DNA from: Candidatus Fermentithermobacillaceae bacterium
Lineage (GTDB): Bacteria; Bacillota; Sulfobacillia; Fermentithermobacillales; Fermentithermobacillaceae
NCBI GenBank assembly: GCA_012840345.1
Contig: DULO01000066.1
Span: 1 to 64,000, forward strand
Direction of reading: 5' to 3'
Length of the DNA stretch: 64,000 bases
Positions 18,579 to 28,280 of the stretch are shown one piece after another. Position 1 is the stretch's first letter, and every line of letters starts with the position of its first letter. A program made the position numbers and the translations under genes. Under the pieces are notes generated by a model. The model ran no database searches, was not told the origin of the DNA, and saw only the letters and a program-made list of their open reading frames with translations.

Positions 18579-20135
18579 GTGAAGAACCAAGTTATCGTCC
18601 TGGATTTTGGAGGTCAGTATACCCAGCTAATCGCGAGGCGCGTCCGAGAGGAAAAGGTTTACTGCCAGGTACTTTCAGGGGACGCGACCGTCGAGGAAAT
18701 CAAGAAGGCTGTGGATCCGGTGCAGGGAGACGTCCCCGCCGCCATCATCTTTTCGGGCGGGCCCGACAGCGTCTACATACCGACAGCAGTTCTGCCTGAT
18801 AAAGGCATTTTCGAGCTCGGGGTGCCTATCCTCGGGATTTGCTACGGCATGCAGGCGATGGCAAAGGTGTTGGGAGGCCGGGTGATCGCGGGCACGGAAA
18901 GCGGCGGCCGCGAGTACGGACCGGCTGAGTTCACCGTCAAGGAGTCATCAGGGATTCTCAAGGGGCTCGGAGGCAGGTTCAGAGTTATAATGAGCCACGG
19001 CGACGCGGTGGAGACGCCTCCTCCGGGGTTCGACGTCCTAGGTTCGACTGAGAAGACGCCGGTGGCGGCCATGGGTGACCCGGCTAGAAGGTTCTACGGA
19101 GTGCAGTTTCACCCGGAGGTAAAGCACACAGAGAATGGCCGGGACATCCTCGGCAATTTCCTGTTCCACGCGGCGGGCATGACTCCTGACTGGACCACCA
19201 GCCAGTTCATTGAAAGCTCGGTGGCGCGGATCCGGGCGACCGTCGGTGACGCGAAGGTTATCTCGGGAGTATCGGGCGGCGTAGATTCCACGGTTGCTAC
19301 GGTCCTGGTGCACAAGGCGGTGGGCGACAACCTACATTGCGTCCTAGTGGATCACGGCCTTCTCAGGAAAGACGAGGCCAAGTATGTCGTGGCTTCCCTC
19401 GCGAAACTCGGGATTAAGGTGAACCTGGTTAATGCGCAGGACCGCTTCCTAAACGCCCTGAAAGGCGTTACTGATCCCGAGAAGAAGCGAAAGATCATTG
19501 GCGAGGAGTTCATCCGCGTTTTTGAGGAAGAGGCCCGCAAGTTTGGGGACATTGAGTACTTTGTCCAAGGCACCATTTATCCCGACGTCATCGAGTCGGG
19601 TTCCAGGCTGAGAGCCGTCATCAAGAGCCATCACAACGTCGGGGGGCTCCCGGAGCGGATGCACCTGAAACTGATAGAGCCCATTAGGGAGCTGTTCAAA
19701 GACGAAGTCAGGCTTGTGGGCCGCGAGTTGGGCCTTCCCGCCGAGTTTATCAACCGCCATCCGTTCCCAGGTCCCGGGCTGGGCGTAAGGGTCCTCGGGG
19801 AAGTCACCCGCGACAAGCTGGACACTCTTAGGGAAGCCCAGGCGATTCTGGATGAGGAAATCCGGGCCGCGGGGCTTTACGAGAAGCTGTGGCAGGCATT
19901 TTGCGTGATCCCGGGGGTCCGCACTGTGGGTGTGATGGGAGACTCCCGGACCTTCGGTCACCTGATCGCCATTAGGGCCGTTGAGTCGGAAGACGCCATG
20001 ACGGCTCATTGGGCCAAGCTGCCGTATGACTTGCTCGAACGGGTGTCGTCCCGGATAGTCAACGAGGTCCAGGACGTGAACCGGGTGGTATTGGACATCA
20101 CCTCAAAACCGCCTTCAACCATTGAGTGGGAATAA
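18579..20135 (+). CDS. guaA: GMP synthase (glutamine-hydrolysing)
   Basis: Converts XMP to GMP using glutamine and ATP. The 518-residue protein has the class I glutaminase domain with nucleophile C88 in GICYGMQAM and the His/Glu pair in QFHPEV, followed by the ATP-pyrophosphatase domain with PP-loop SGGVDSTVA and the C-terminal dimerisation domain ending [10 protein letters not shown]. It starts at GTG 18579 with GAAGAGGG before it. It is the first gene of a co-directional purine cluster and its 49-bp gap to purB suggests one transcript. Confidence 0.97.
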   Translation: MKNQVIVLDFGGQYTQLIARRVREEKVYCQVLSGDATVEEIKKAVDPVQGDVPAAIIFSGGPDSVYIPTAVLPDKGIFELGVPILGICYGMQAMAKVLGGRVIAGTESGGREYGPAEFTVKESSGILKGLGGRFRVIMSHGDAVETPPPGFDVLGSTEKTPVAAMGDPARRFYGVQFHPEVKHTENGRDILGNFLFHAAGMTPDWTTSQFIESSVARIRATVGDAKVISGVSGGVDSTVATVLVHKAVGDNLHCVLVDHGLLRKDEAKYVVASLAKLGIKVNLVNAQDRFLNALKGVTDPEKKRKIIGEEFIRVFEEEARKFGDIEYFVQGTIYPDVIESGSRLRAVIKSHHNVGGLPERMHLKLIEPIRELFKDEVRLVGRELGLPAEFINRHPFPGPGLGVRVLGEVTRDKLDTLREAQAILDEEIRAAGLYEKLWQAFCVIPGVRTVGVMGDSRTFGHLIAIRAVESEDAMTAHWAKLPYDLLERVSSRIVNEVQDVNRVVLDITSKPPSTIEWE

Positions 20136-20184
20136 GGCTCGGCTCCGACCGCCCACCGCGAAGTTCCAGAAGGAGTGAAACAAA

Positions 20185-21495
20185 GTGATCCCGCGTTACA
20201 CAAGGCCTCAGATGAAGGAGTTGTGGAGCGACAAAAGCCGCTACCAGAGGTGGCTCGAAGTAGAGATACTCGCCCTCGAGGCATGGGAAATCCTAGGACA
20301 AGTCCCCAAGGGAACCGCCCAGGCGGTCCGCGAGAAGGCCCAAGTTGACCCGGCCAGGATCGACGAGATCGAGGCGGTTGTCCGGCACGATGTGATCGCC
20401 TTCGTCAGCCAGGTGGCGGAGACGGTAGGCGATGAGGGCAAATACATCCACTACGGTCTTACCTCCTACGATGTTGTTGACACGGCCCTGTCGTCGCTCC
20501 TTCGCGATGCTTTGGGGATTATCCAGGATGACATACAGGCAATGATCGACGTGCTGGCGAGCATGGCGCTGAAGTACAAGGACACTCCCATGATCGGGCG
20601 TACTCACGGAGTCCACGCCGAGCCCATTACTTTCGGCCTCAAGCTTGCTCTCTGGTATGAGGAGATGAAGCGGAACCTGCAGAGGGTTACGGCCGCCAAG
20701 CAGGATATCTCTGTCGGCAAACTCTCCGGGGCCGTGGGTACTTACGCCCACGTCGACCCGTTTGTCGAGAGATACGTGTGTGAGAAGCTGGGACTTTCTC
20801 CTGCCCACACATCCAGCCAGATAATTCAACGGGACAGGCACGCGGCGTGCGTAGCGGCCCTTGCCGTAGTTGGCGGCACTCTTGAAAAGATAGCCACAGA
20901 CTTGCGAGGACTGGCCCGGACCGAGGTACGGGAGGTTGAGGAAGGTTTCCGCGCTGGGCAAAAGGGCTCGTCGGCCATGCCCCACAAGAAGAACCCGGTC
21001 GGACTGGAAATGGTGACCGGGGCGTCCAGACTCATGCGCGGCTACGCGGTCGCGGCGCTGGAGAACAACCTCTTGTGGCACGAGAGAGACATCTCCAACT
21101 CGTCGGTGGAGCGCATCATCTTGCCCGATTCGACTACTCTTCTTGATTACACACTTCACCGGATGACCGGGATTCTCAAGAACCTGAGAGTGTATCCTGA
21201 CCGGATGCTTCACAATCTGAACCTCACAGGCGGGCTGGTCTTCTCAGAAGAAGTCCTCTTAGCGTTGGTGTCTTCTGGAATGAAGCGGGAGGATGCCTAC
21301 GCCTTGGTTCAGAGCCTTGCCCTGGCGGCGTGGGATGGGCCCCCGAGCTTCAAGGAGAGGGTGTACGCTGATCCGGCCATAGCCGGGAGGCTTAGCAAGG
21401 AGCAACTAGACGAATGCTTTGGACTGGAACGGGCGCTGTCCAAAGTGGACTTCATATTTGAAAGATGCGGCCTTTTGGTCAAGCCCTTGCGTTGA
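20185..21495 (+). CDS. purB: Adenylosuccinate lyase
   Basis: A 436-residue fumarase/aspartase-superfamily enzyme acting twice in purine synthesis (SAICAR to AICAR, adenylosuccinate to AMP). Visible are the His-containing IGRTHGVHAEP, the signature SSAMPHKKNPVGLE with the mobile catalytic loop, and HYGLTSYDVVDTA near the N-terminus. It starts at GTG 20185 with AAGGAGTGA. It lies in the guaA-purB-purC-purS-purQ-purL run. Confidence 0.96.
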   Translation: MIPRYTRPQMKELWSDKSRYQRWLEVEILALEAWEILGQVPKGTAQAVREKAQVDPARIDEIEAVVRHDVIAFVSQVAETVGDEGKYIHYGLTSYDVVDTALSSLLRDALGIIQDDIQAMIDVLASMALKYKDTPMIGRTHGVHAEPITFGLKLALWYEEMKRNLQRVTAAKQDISVGKLSGAVGTYAHVDPFVERYVCEKLGLSPAHTSSQIIQRDRHAACVAALAVVGGTLEKIATDLRGLARTEVREVEEGFRAGQKGSSAMPHKKNPVGLEMVTGASRLMRGYAVAALENNLLWHERDISNSSVERIILPDSTTLLDYTLHRMTGILKNLRVYPDRMLHNLNLTGGLVFSEEVLLALVSSGMKREDAYALVQSLALAAWDGPPSFKERVYADPAIAGRLSKEQLDECFGLERALSKVDFIFERCGLLVKPLR

Positions 21496-21518
21496 TAGAA
21501 AATCGGGAGGTGTCGCAG

Positions 21519-22277
21519 GTGACGGAAGACTTCTTGACGGAAAACCGCGCGAAGAAGACAAAGCTGTACGAAGGCAAAGCCAAAGTCGTGTATCCTTCCG
21601 GAGATCCAGGGCTGGTTCATATGGTGTTCAAAGACGACGCCACCGCTTTTAACGGGGAAAAGAGGGGCACCATTAAGGGGAAGGGCCACCTGAACGCCCA
21701 GATTTCGGCGATCCTGTTTAAGTATTTAGAGGAAAACGGCATTCCGACTCATTTCGTCTCGCTGGACGACAAAACGAGCATGACGGTAAAGTTACTTAAG
21801 ATTTTCCCCATCGAGGTTGTGGTCCGGAACATCATCGCTGGGCACTTGGCCGAGAGAGTCGGGCGTCCCGAAGGCGAGGATCTGCCGTTCCCCATCATCG
21901 AGCTCTACTACAAGTCGGATGAGCTGGGCGACCCGCTCCTAAATGATGACCACATCCTGGCTCTCGGCCTCGCCTCAAGAGAGGAGATCGACCACCTAAA
22001 GAGCCAGGCCAGGAAGATTAACTCGCTGCTTAAGAACTTTTTTATGGAAAGAGGCCTGCTCTTGGTAGACTTCAAACTGGAGTTTGGCAGGGTGGTCTCA
22101 GTCGCGGAAGACGGAACCGTGGTCGAAGGGGAGATCGTGTTAGGCGACGAGATTTCGCCCGACACCTGCCGGTTCTGGGATGCCGAGACCCGAATGAAGC
22201 TTGATAAAGACAGATTCAGAAGAGACTTAGGCGGCGTGGAGGAAGCTTACGCCGAGGTACTTAGGCGGATTTCATAA
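21519..22277 (+). CDS. purC: Phosphoribosylaminoimidazole-succinocarboxamide synthase (SAICAR synthetase)
   Basis: A 252-residue ATP-dependent ligase joining CAIR and aspartate. Visible are LYEGKAKVVY at the N-terminus, the loop EKRGTIKGKG, PIEVVVRNIIAG and VDFKLEFG, all characteristic of PurC. I place the start at GTG 21519 with GGGAGGTG at 21505-21512; the longer frame would overlap purB. The N-terminus is about 12 residues longer than minimal PurC. Confidence 0.95.
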   Translation: MTEDFLTENRAKKTKLYEGKAKVVYPSGDPGLVHMVFKDDATAFNGEKRGTIKGKGHLNAQISAILFKYLEENGIPTHFVSLDDKTSMTVKLLKIFPIEVVVRNIIAGHLAERVGRPEGEDLPFPIIELYYKSDELGDPLLNDDHILALGLASREEIDHLKSQARKINSLLKNFFMERGLLLVDFKLEFGRVVSVAEDGTVVEGEIVLGDEISPDTCRFWDAETRMKLDKDRFRRDLGGVEEAYAEVLRRIS

Positions 22278-22316
22278 CGGATTTTGCAAGGAAAACACGC
22301 GGGGAGGGACTTCTCA

Positions 22317-22568
22317 TTGAGGTTTAGGGGCACCGTCACAGTAGCGTTGAAGGAAGGCATCTTCGATCCCCAGGGGGAAGCCGTAAGGTCGTCCCTGGTT
22401 TCCATGGGGTACAACCGGGTAAGCAGAGTGCGGATGGGAAAAGACATAGTTCTCACCCTTGAGGCTAAGGACTCGGCCGAGGCCCACGCGCTTTTGGACG
22501 ACATGGCCAGGAAGCTTCTGGCTAATCCCGTGACCGAGTTCTACCGCGTGAAGGTGGAAGAGGCATAG
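22317..22568 (+). CDS. purS: FGAM synthase subunit PurS
   Basis: An 83-residue subunit that bridges PurQ and PurL in the three-part formylglycinamidine ribonucleotide synthase. The pattern is typical: a beta strand (FRGTVTVALKEGIFDPQG), the helix EAVRSSLVSMG and the C-terminus NPVTEFYRVKVEEA. The start is TTG 22317 after GGGGAGGG at 22301-22308; the upstream in-frame codons lack family resemblance. It lies between purC and purQ, the Bacillus-like order. Confidence 0.93.
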   Translation: MRFRGTVTVALKEGIFDPQGEAVRSSLVSMGYNRVSRVRMGKDIVLTLEAKDSAEAHALLDDMARKLLANPVTEFYRVKVEEA

Positions 22569-22630
22569 AGCCGCTCGGGCACGCCGCGCGAGATACGTTT
22601 GACGCACTATGAGAGGCTGGTGACCTTCTT

Positions 22631-23410
22631 ATGAAATTCGGAGTAGTTGTTTTCCCGGGCTCCAACTGCGATGCCGATGCTTTCCACGCGATACGTGACG
22701 CGGTTTCCCAGGAATGTGAATACATTTGGCACCAAGACACGGACCTCTCGGGATTTGACGCCATAATCCTCCCGGGCGGTTTTTCGTACGGCGACTACCT
22801 CAGGACGGGGGCGTTGGCAAGATTCTCGCCGGTGATGAAGTCGGTTCAGAAGTTCGCGGAGGACGGCGGATTGGTCATCGGCATATGCAACGGTTTTCAG
22901 ATCCTCTTGGAGGCGGGACTCCTGCCGGGAGCGATGCTTCCCAACGATGTGCTCGAGTTCAGGTGCCAATGGGTCAACCTGAAGGTCGAGAACAACCGGA
23001 CTCCGTTTACCTGCAAGTACGCTCCGGGCGAAATCGTAAGGGTACCCATCGCCCACCACGAGGGCAACTACTACGCCGAGCCTCACATTTTGGACGAACT
23101 GGAGCGTTCCGGGCGGATCGTGTTCAGGTATGTAGATGAAGCCGGAGTTCCCTCCAGGGAAGCCAATCCCAACGGGGCAGCGAGGAACATTGCCGGGATA
23201 ATCAACGAGCGCGGCAATGTGCTCGGTATGATGCCCCACCCGGAGAGGTGCTGCGACTCGTTACTGGGCGGTGAGGACGGCAAGAGAGTGTTCTTGTCAA
23301 TGATAGAGTGGTTCGCCTCAAAGCGGGCATGCGGCGGGGCGGAGTTGTCTTCAGGCGCCGTACCCGGCGGGTCATCAACAGCGACAAGCGTCGCCAAGGA
23401 TAGGAGCTGA
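22631..23410 (+). CDS. purQ: FGAM synthase glutaminase subunit PurQ
   Basis: Supplies ammonia from glutamine to PurL. It is a class I glutamine amidotransferase of 259 residues: [13 protein letters not shown] at the N-terminus, nucleophile C86 in [13 protein letters not shown] and the His of MMPHPER. About 25 Ser/Gly/Ala-rich residues at the C-terminus extend past the usual end and look unstructured. The gene ends five bases before purL, so the two are tightly coupled. Confidence 0.95.
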   Translation: MKFGVVVFPGSNCDADAFHAIRDAVSQECEYIWHQDTDLSGFDAIILPGGFSYGDYLRTGALARFSPVMKSVQKFAEDGGLVIGICNGFQILLEAGLLPGAMLPNDVLEFRCQWVNLKVENNRTPFTCKYAPGEIVRVPIAHHEGNYYAEPHILDELERSGRIVFRYVDEAGVPSREANPNGAARNIAGIINERGNVLGMMPHPERCCDSLLGGEDGKRVFLSMIEWFASKRACGGAELSSGAVPGGSSTATSVAKDRS

Positions 23411-23415
23411 ATGAG

Positions 23416-25716
23416 ATGGCTGAGTGCGTAACCCCAAAAGACCCGGCTCCCCTTTGGAGACAGATGGGCTTAAAAGATGAAGAGTACAGCATGATCGTGG
23501 AGAAGCTCGGCAGGGAGCCCAACTACACGGAACTTGGAATGTTCGCGGTGCTTTGGTCGGAGCACTGTGCCTATAAGCACTCAAAATCGCTCCTTCGGAC
23601 CTTGCCCACCAAGGGCGAGAGGGTAATGGTAGGACCCGGGGAGAACGCCGGAGTGGTGGATATCGGCGACGGGCTCGCGTGCGCGTTCAAAGTGGAGTCC
23701 CACAACCATCCTTGCGCCGTTGAACCCTATCAAGGAGCGGCGACCGGCATCGGAGGCATCGTGAGGGATATCTTGGCCATGGGCGCGAGGCCGGTGGCGC
23801 TCTTGGATTCGTTGAGATTTGGTCACTTGGATGACGCCAGGACGCGGTTTCTGTTTGGCGGCGTCGTCTCGGGAATCGCCGGATACGGCAACTGCTTGGG
23901 TATTCCGACCGTGGGCGGCGAAGTCTACTTCCAAGCGCCCTACAGGCAAAATCCCTTGGTGAACGTGCTCTGCGCCGGGATTATGGATCACAAGGACCTT
24001 CACAAGGGTCAGGCCTACGGCGTTGGAAACGTGGTTATGATCGTGGGGCACTCGACCGGACGTGACGGCATCCACGGGTGCACGTTCGCGTCTGAGGAGT
24101 TGGGCGAGGACACCGAGTCCAAGAGACCCAACGTGCAAGTGGGAGACCCGTTCATGGAGAAGCTCCTCATTGAGGCCTGCCTGGAAATGATGCAGAAGGG
24201 CGCCGTCGTAGGCATCCAGGACATGGGCGCCGCGGGCATCACCTCTTCGTGCGCGGAGACCGCCGCCAGAGCGGGCACTGGCCTTGCTATCGAGGTTTCC
24301 AAGGTACCCATGCGGGAAGAGGGCATGACCGCCTACGATGTGATGCTTTCTGAAAGCCAGGAGCGGATGCTCCTCATCGTGAAGCCCGAGAAGGTAGAGG
24401 AAGTCAAGGCTATAGGCAAAAAGTGGGGGCTTAACGCGGCCGAGATCGGGCAGGTGACCAGTTCCGGGCAGTTGCAGGTATTCCACAACGGTAAGCTCGA
24501 AGCCTCGATCCCGGTTAATCTCCTGGCCGAAGGCTCCCCCGTATATAATCCCGAATGGAAGGAACCCGCTTACTTCAGTGAAAACCAGCGCTTTGACTAT
24601 AGCGCCGTCAAGGTTCCTGAGCTCAAGCAGTTTGGAGAAATCCTATTGAAACTTCTGGCCGCTCCCAACATCGCGTCCAAGGAGCCGGTTTTTAGGCAGT
24701 ACGATTACATGGTGCGGACCGACACGGTCCAGGGTCCTGGAGGCGGCGCCGCTCTCATAAGGGTGAAGGGGACAACCAAAGCAATGGCCATCGCCACTGA
24801 CTGCAACGGCCGGCTTGTCTACCTGAACCCCAAGGCCGGCGCGAAGTGGGCGGTGGCGGAGGCGGCGCGGAACGTGGCCATCACCGGGGCTAAGCCAGTG
24901 GCCATCACCAACTGCCTGAACTTCGGAAATCCGGAGAAGCCAGAGATATACTGGCAGTTCAAAAACGCCATCGAAGGAATGGCTGAAGCTTGCCTCGCCC
25001 TGTCTACTCCGGTTACGGGCGGCAACGTCAGTTTCTACAACGAGACCGAGGGAGAGGCCGTCTACCCGACTCCCGTAATAGGAATGCTGGGAGTCCTTGA
25101 TGATGTCAGCAAGAAGGTAACCCCCGGCTTCAAAGCTACCGGTGACGTGATCGCCCTGCTCGGCACAATCAGCGGCGACGCGGTCTCCCTCGCCGGCAGC
25201 GAGTATTTGGAGACGGTCCACGGCGCTGTCGCCGGGTGCCCGAGAGATCCCGACCTCGCGCTTGAAAAGAGCTTGGTCGATGTCTTGGTCAAGGCGGCGT
25301 CCGAGGGGCTTCTAAGGTCCGCTCAAGACCTGTCTGAAGGCGGGTTGGCAGTTGCCCTTGCCGAGTCTTGCATCTTGGCAGAGAAGGGCGCGGATGGCGC
25401 CGTCATTGAACTGGGCGGCACGGGGTGCAAAGCGGTCGCGGACCATCGCCCGGACGCCGTGTTGTTTGGAGAGTGCAACTCGGCTGTCGTGGTCAGCTTG
25501 GTCGAAGAAGACGTTTCCCGTCTCAAGGAGATTTGCGGAGAGCTTGGGGTACCCTTCGGCGTGCTGGGTAAAGTGAGTGGATCATCTTCTTTGAGGATAG
25601 AGAGTTGCATGGGCACCGCGGTTTTGGACGTTCAGGTCAGCGAGTTGCGGGATGTTTGGAAAAACGGTTTGTTGAGAGCGATGGCGGGCGATACCGCGAG
25701 AGGAACAACTGAATAG
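23416..25716 (+). CDS. purL: FGAM synthase large subunit PurL
   Basis: A 766-residue ATP-dependent synthase of the small type that works with PurS and PurQ. Visible are LWSEHCAYKHS, VESHNHPCAVEPYQGAATG, the Asp-rich IQDMGAAG and AQDLSEGGLAVALAE. It converts FGAR to FGAM. It is the last gene before a strong terminator; purF, purM, purN, purH and purD are not in this window and must be elsewhere if the pathway is complete. Confidence 0.96.
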   Translation: MAECVTPKDPAPLWRQMGLKDEEYSMIVEKLGREPNYTELGMFAVLWSEHCAYKHSKSLLRTLPTKGERVMVGPGENAGVVDIGDGLACAFKVESHNHPCAVEPYQGAATGIGGIVRDILAMGARPVALLDSLRFGHLDDARTRFLFGGVVSGIAGYGNCLGIPTVGGEVYFQAPYRQNPLVNVLCAGIMDHKDLHKGQAYGVGNVVMIVGHSTGRDGIHGCTFASEELGEDTESKRPNVQVGDPFMEKLLIEACLEMMQKGAVVGIQDMGAAGITSSCAETAARAGTGLAIEVSKVPMREEGMTAYDVMLSESQERMLLIVKPEKVEEVKAIGKKWGLNAAEIGQVTSSGQLQVFHNGKLEASIPVNLLAEGSPVYNPEWKEPAYFSENQRFDYSAVKVPELKQFGEILLKLLAAPNIASKEPVFRQYDYMVRTDTVQGPGGGAALIRVKGTTKAMAIATDCNGRLVYLNPKAGAKWAVAEAARNVAITGAKPVAITNCLNFGNPEKPEIYWQFKNAIEGMAEACLALSTPVTGGNVSFYNETEGEAVYPTPVIGMLGVLDDVSKKVTPGFKATGDVIALLGTISGDAVSLAGSEYLETVHGAVAGCPRDPDLALEKSLVDVLVKAASEGLLRSAQDLSEGGLAVALAESCILAEKGADGAVIELGGTGCKAVADHRPDAVLFGECNSAVVVSLVEEDVSRLKEICGELGVPFGVLGKVSGSSSLRIESCMGTAVLDVQVSELRDVWKNGLLRAMAGDTARGTTE

Positions 25717-25793
25717 CGAAAAACGACACTACGGAACAACAAGGGAATAGCAGCCAGAAACGCCAAGCAACCGAATGGCGGTTAGGTTCCCCC

Positions 25794-25832
25794 ATGCCCT
25801 CATGGTCTATGACCATGGGGGCATTGTTTCTT
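25794..25832 (+). terminator. Rho-independent terminator of the purine cluster
   Basis: A 14-bp stem (25794-25807 with 25811-25824, one T-G pair) closes a three-base TAT loop and is followed by TGTTTCTT. It lies 78 bp after purL. After it, a perfect -10 hexamer TATAAT at 25901-25906 lacks a good -35 but may start the CAP-protein transcript. Confidence 0.85.
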
Positions 25833-25984
25833 ATGCTGAAAATCCCATCTAGCAGGCATTATGCCACACATTAACTGTGCTATGGGGAAGGACGAGCCTG
25901 TATAATCCCCAAATGTGATCGTCTACGGTTGCGTCATTGCGCCGTCCATGTGCCAGAGGATGCAGCTTGAGGAGGAGGTAGTTT

Positions 25985-26614
25985 ATGAAGAACGCAAGAA
26001 TTATCGTCTCAACCATCGTAATCGTGTTCGTGTTGCTGGCGACCAGCGCCGGGCACGCTTTTGCGATGACACCTGAACAGCAGGCTATGTACGACGCGTG
26101 GTACCAGGCCCGTTTTGGGGTTGCCCCATCGCACTCAGCTCCGGCCGAGCCTGCTCCGTCTCAGCCCTCGCCTTCCCAACCGGCCCAGCAACCCCCTAAG
26201 ACCGCGGGAGGATCCATCCAGCCTGTCCAGCCCAACGCTTTCGAACAAGGGGTACTGGACTTGTTGAACCAGCAAAGGGCAAAGAGCGGGTTGGCTCCGG
26301 TCAAGCTCGATCCTTACGTATCCGCCGTCGCACGCGTCAAGGCGGAGGACATGATCAAGAACAATTACTACGGTCACGGCTCAAGCTATGGCTATTCAGG
26401 GAGCATGCTTCAGTACTTCGGCATCTACGTGAAGCTTTCCCGGGAGAACATTTGCCAGGCAGCCACAGCCCAGTCTGCTCACAATACATGGATGGGCAGC
26501 TCGAGCCACAAGGATAACATGTTGAAAGCATGGTGGACCGATGTGGGAATCGGCGTCGCGCGCAAGCCCGGTTCATCGCTCTACTATGTAGTTGAGATAT
26601 TTGTGCAGAAGTAA
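25985..26614 (+). CDS. Secreted CAP-domain protein (YkwD/SCP-like)
   Basis: A 209-residue exported protein: signal peptide 1-27 (basic start, hydrophobic core, GHAFA cleavage site), a Pro/Ser/Gln-rich linker (about 50-75) and a CAP domain (LLNQQRAKSGLAPVKLD, then RVKAEDMIKNNYYGH, ENICQAATAQSAHNTWMGSS, HKDNMLKAWWTDVGIGVA). The His and Glu residues of the CAP cavity are present. Bacillota homologues such as YkwD and SafA-linked proteins are secreted or spore-associated, with unclear activity. The ribosome site GAGGAGGAGG is very strong. It is probably monocistronic. Confidence 0.88.
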   Translation: MKNARIIVSTIVIVFVLLATSAGHAFAMTPEQQAMYDAWYQARFGVAPSHSAPAEPAPSQPSPSQPAQQPPKTAGGSIQPVQPNAFEQGVLDLLNQQRAKSGLAPVKLDPYVSAVARVKAEDMIKNNYYGHGSSYGYSGSMLQYFGIYVKLSRENICQAATAQSAHNTWMGSSSHKDNMLKAWWTDVGIGVARKPGSSLYYVVEIFVQK

Positions 26615-26775
26615 CGTCGTACCGGTGGCACCTCTGCGATCGGTGTTCGGCTAGGGGAGACGCGGGCAGCACGCTTGGCGCTCGTACCCGCTTACCGGTT
26701 CAAGTAGCCCTCTATATGTAATGGTCATAAAAATGGATGAAGCATTGTGATCGTTTCATATAGGGGTGAAGGACC

Positions 26776-28119
26776 ATGCACCTACTCATGAACAACGCAG
26801 AGGTGCCGCAACACAGAATTGCCTCACCTCCCGCTGAAGCTCTTGAAGCAGTCTGCCAGCTATTCGGCTTACCTTTTAGACACGAGAAACGAGCCGGCGT
26901 TTTTGCTGTCCACCCGCCGCTATTGGGTAGGAGGATAATCATCCGATCTTTCGCGGTTGACGGCGAGGCAAGCGACGGTCTCAGCGAGCAGGTAACGTTC
27001 GAGCTTCGGTTACTGGAGCGGCTCCTTTGGGTCTCAGGGGCCGACGTGACGCTGCTCTTGTCCCAAAAGACCCCGGTGGAGGTCCAGGACAAGATCGACG
27101 AATCAGTCTTCTGGGACCTGGCGCTGTATGTATATCCAGGTCAGGCGGTCCCGGGACGCATTAATCCCCTAGTCCTCTACTCATGGTGGCACAGTCCGAT
27201 GAAGAGCCGTAGCCTTGCCGGTTGCATCGAACGTGGATGCAAACCCGGGGACAAAGCCGGCGATAGGGTCGGTGACACCGGTTTCCGACGAGCCTCAACC
27301 ATGCGCATGGCGAAAGAACTCAAGAACTGGTATTACCGCGCGCTTTCCCAAACTCGGGCTCCAGCGGTGCTGTTGTCCATACCCTTGGTAGACGGCTACG
27401 TCGAGTCCTTCTTGGATAGGCTGTCGCTCAAGATTTGCGATGGCATACTGCGGTTCTTCCGTAAGCAGCCTGTACCTCCGGAGACTTCCGCTACCTTAAG
27501 GCTCAAGTCGGTGATACCTGAGTCACACGTGGAGCGGAGACCTGCTGTGGTGGTGTCGCCTGATCATCGTCAAGACATACAAGAGATACAGGAGAGACAG
27601 GAGAAACAGGAGACAGAGGAGAGACAGGAGACAGAGGCCGACAAGCCAGACGAAACGGCGCCTCCAGTGACCGAGAAGCCGTCCGCGCCTCCGAAGCCGC
27701 AATCGACTGAACCACAAAGCCTGCTCGAAAAGCGCGAGGCTGCGATCGTAATGGCCCAGCAGGCCCGTGCTAGGCAGGCTCGTCCCACCGCCTCTACTCC
27801 CACGGATGTCGCGGGCACTTCTGAGTCGCGAGCTACGTTTGCCCAAAAGCAGGGCCGCGAGCCTCCGAGACTCTACGGTTATTCAGTAAACGTTTCCAGT
27901 TTGCCGAGACAGGCTCAAAAGACCCAACAAGACGCTGTTCAGGAAATGGAAGAGATGCGACGGTTGCTTGTTGAAGCTCCTGATCTAGCCAGGAAGCGCG
28001 CCGAGGAAATCCTGGTAAATAAGAGGATCAAGCCGACAAAGGCGCTTCTTGATGAGTACGTTGAGTACCTAAAACGCATGCTTCTGAATGTTGAGGGTGA
28101 CGGTGGGGGAGAGGCGTGA
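26776..28119 (+). CDS. Unrecognised 447-residue protein with Gln/Glu repeat region
   Basis: I do not recognise this family. Residues 1-240 look globular, with strand-helix alternation (RRIIIRSFAVDGE, VTFELRLLERLLWVSGADVTLLL) and several Trp and Tyr; a tract at about 265-290 is built of short repeats of QE and RQE (DIQEIQERQEKQETEERQET), then a Pro-rich stretch and Arg/Gln/Ala-rich helices to the end. There is no signal peptide. AGGGGTGAAGG precedes ATG 26776. It faces a gene with spore-surface-like features across a shared terminator, so a structural role is possible but only a guess. In the 26615-26775 gap I see no promoter I would defend. Confidence 0.55.
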   Translation: MHLLMNNAEVPQHRIASPPAEALEAVCQLFGLPFRHEKRAGVFAVHPPLLGRRIIIRSFAVDGEASDGLSEQVTFELRLLERLLWVSGADVTLLLSQKTPVEVQDKIDESVFWDLALYVYPGQAVPGRINPLVLYSWWHSPMKSRSLAGCIERGCKPGDKAGDRVGDTGFRRASTMRMAKELKNWYYRALSQTRAPAVLLSIPLVDGYVESFLDRLSLKICDGILRFFRKQPVPPETSATLRLKSVIPESHVERRPAVVVSPDHRQDIQEIQERQEKQETEERQETEADKPDETAPPVTEKPSAPPKPQSTEPQSLLEKREAAIVMAQQARARQARPTASTPTDVAGTSESRATFAQKQGREPPRLYGYSVNVSSLPRQAQKTQQDAVQEMEEMRRLLVEAPDLARKRAEEILVNKRIKPTKALLDEYVEYLKRMLLNVEGDGGGEA

Positions 28120-28233
28120 CTCGTGACGTCTGCCGTTGGCTACCAACAAGGCTCCGTGTCTTGTTGTGACATGTCCTGTCGCGACCCCCTGTCGTGAAGT
28201 GCCTTGCTGACACGTACTCTCTTGAGATTGTGA

Positions 28234-28258
28234 GCCAGGAGGGGTGGACCCTCCTGGC
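28234..28258. terminator. Bidirectional hairpin terminator
   Basis: GCCAGGAGGG (28234-28243) and CCCTCCTGGC (28249-28258) form a perfect 10-bp stem with a five-base loop between two convergent genes. A modest T-rich stretch (GGTTTCTTCCCC) follows on the plus strand. Confidence 0.6.
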
Positions 28259-28280
28259 CACGTCTGGTTTCTTCCCCTCG

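Noticed and set aside
26621..26633. ACCGGTGGCACCT, resembling a T-box antiterminator core
   Set aside because: The specifier stem, the full TGGNACCGCG box and a downstream terminator are absent, and no aminoacyl-tRNA or amino-acid gene follows.
27570..27650. Repetitive GAGACAGGAG sequence as a non-coding repeat
   Set aside because: It lies in frame within the 447-codon gene and simply encodes Gln/Glu-rich protein repeats.
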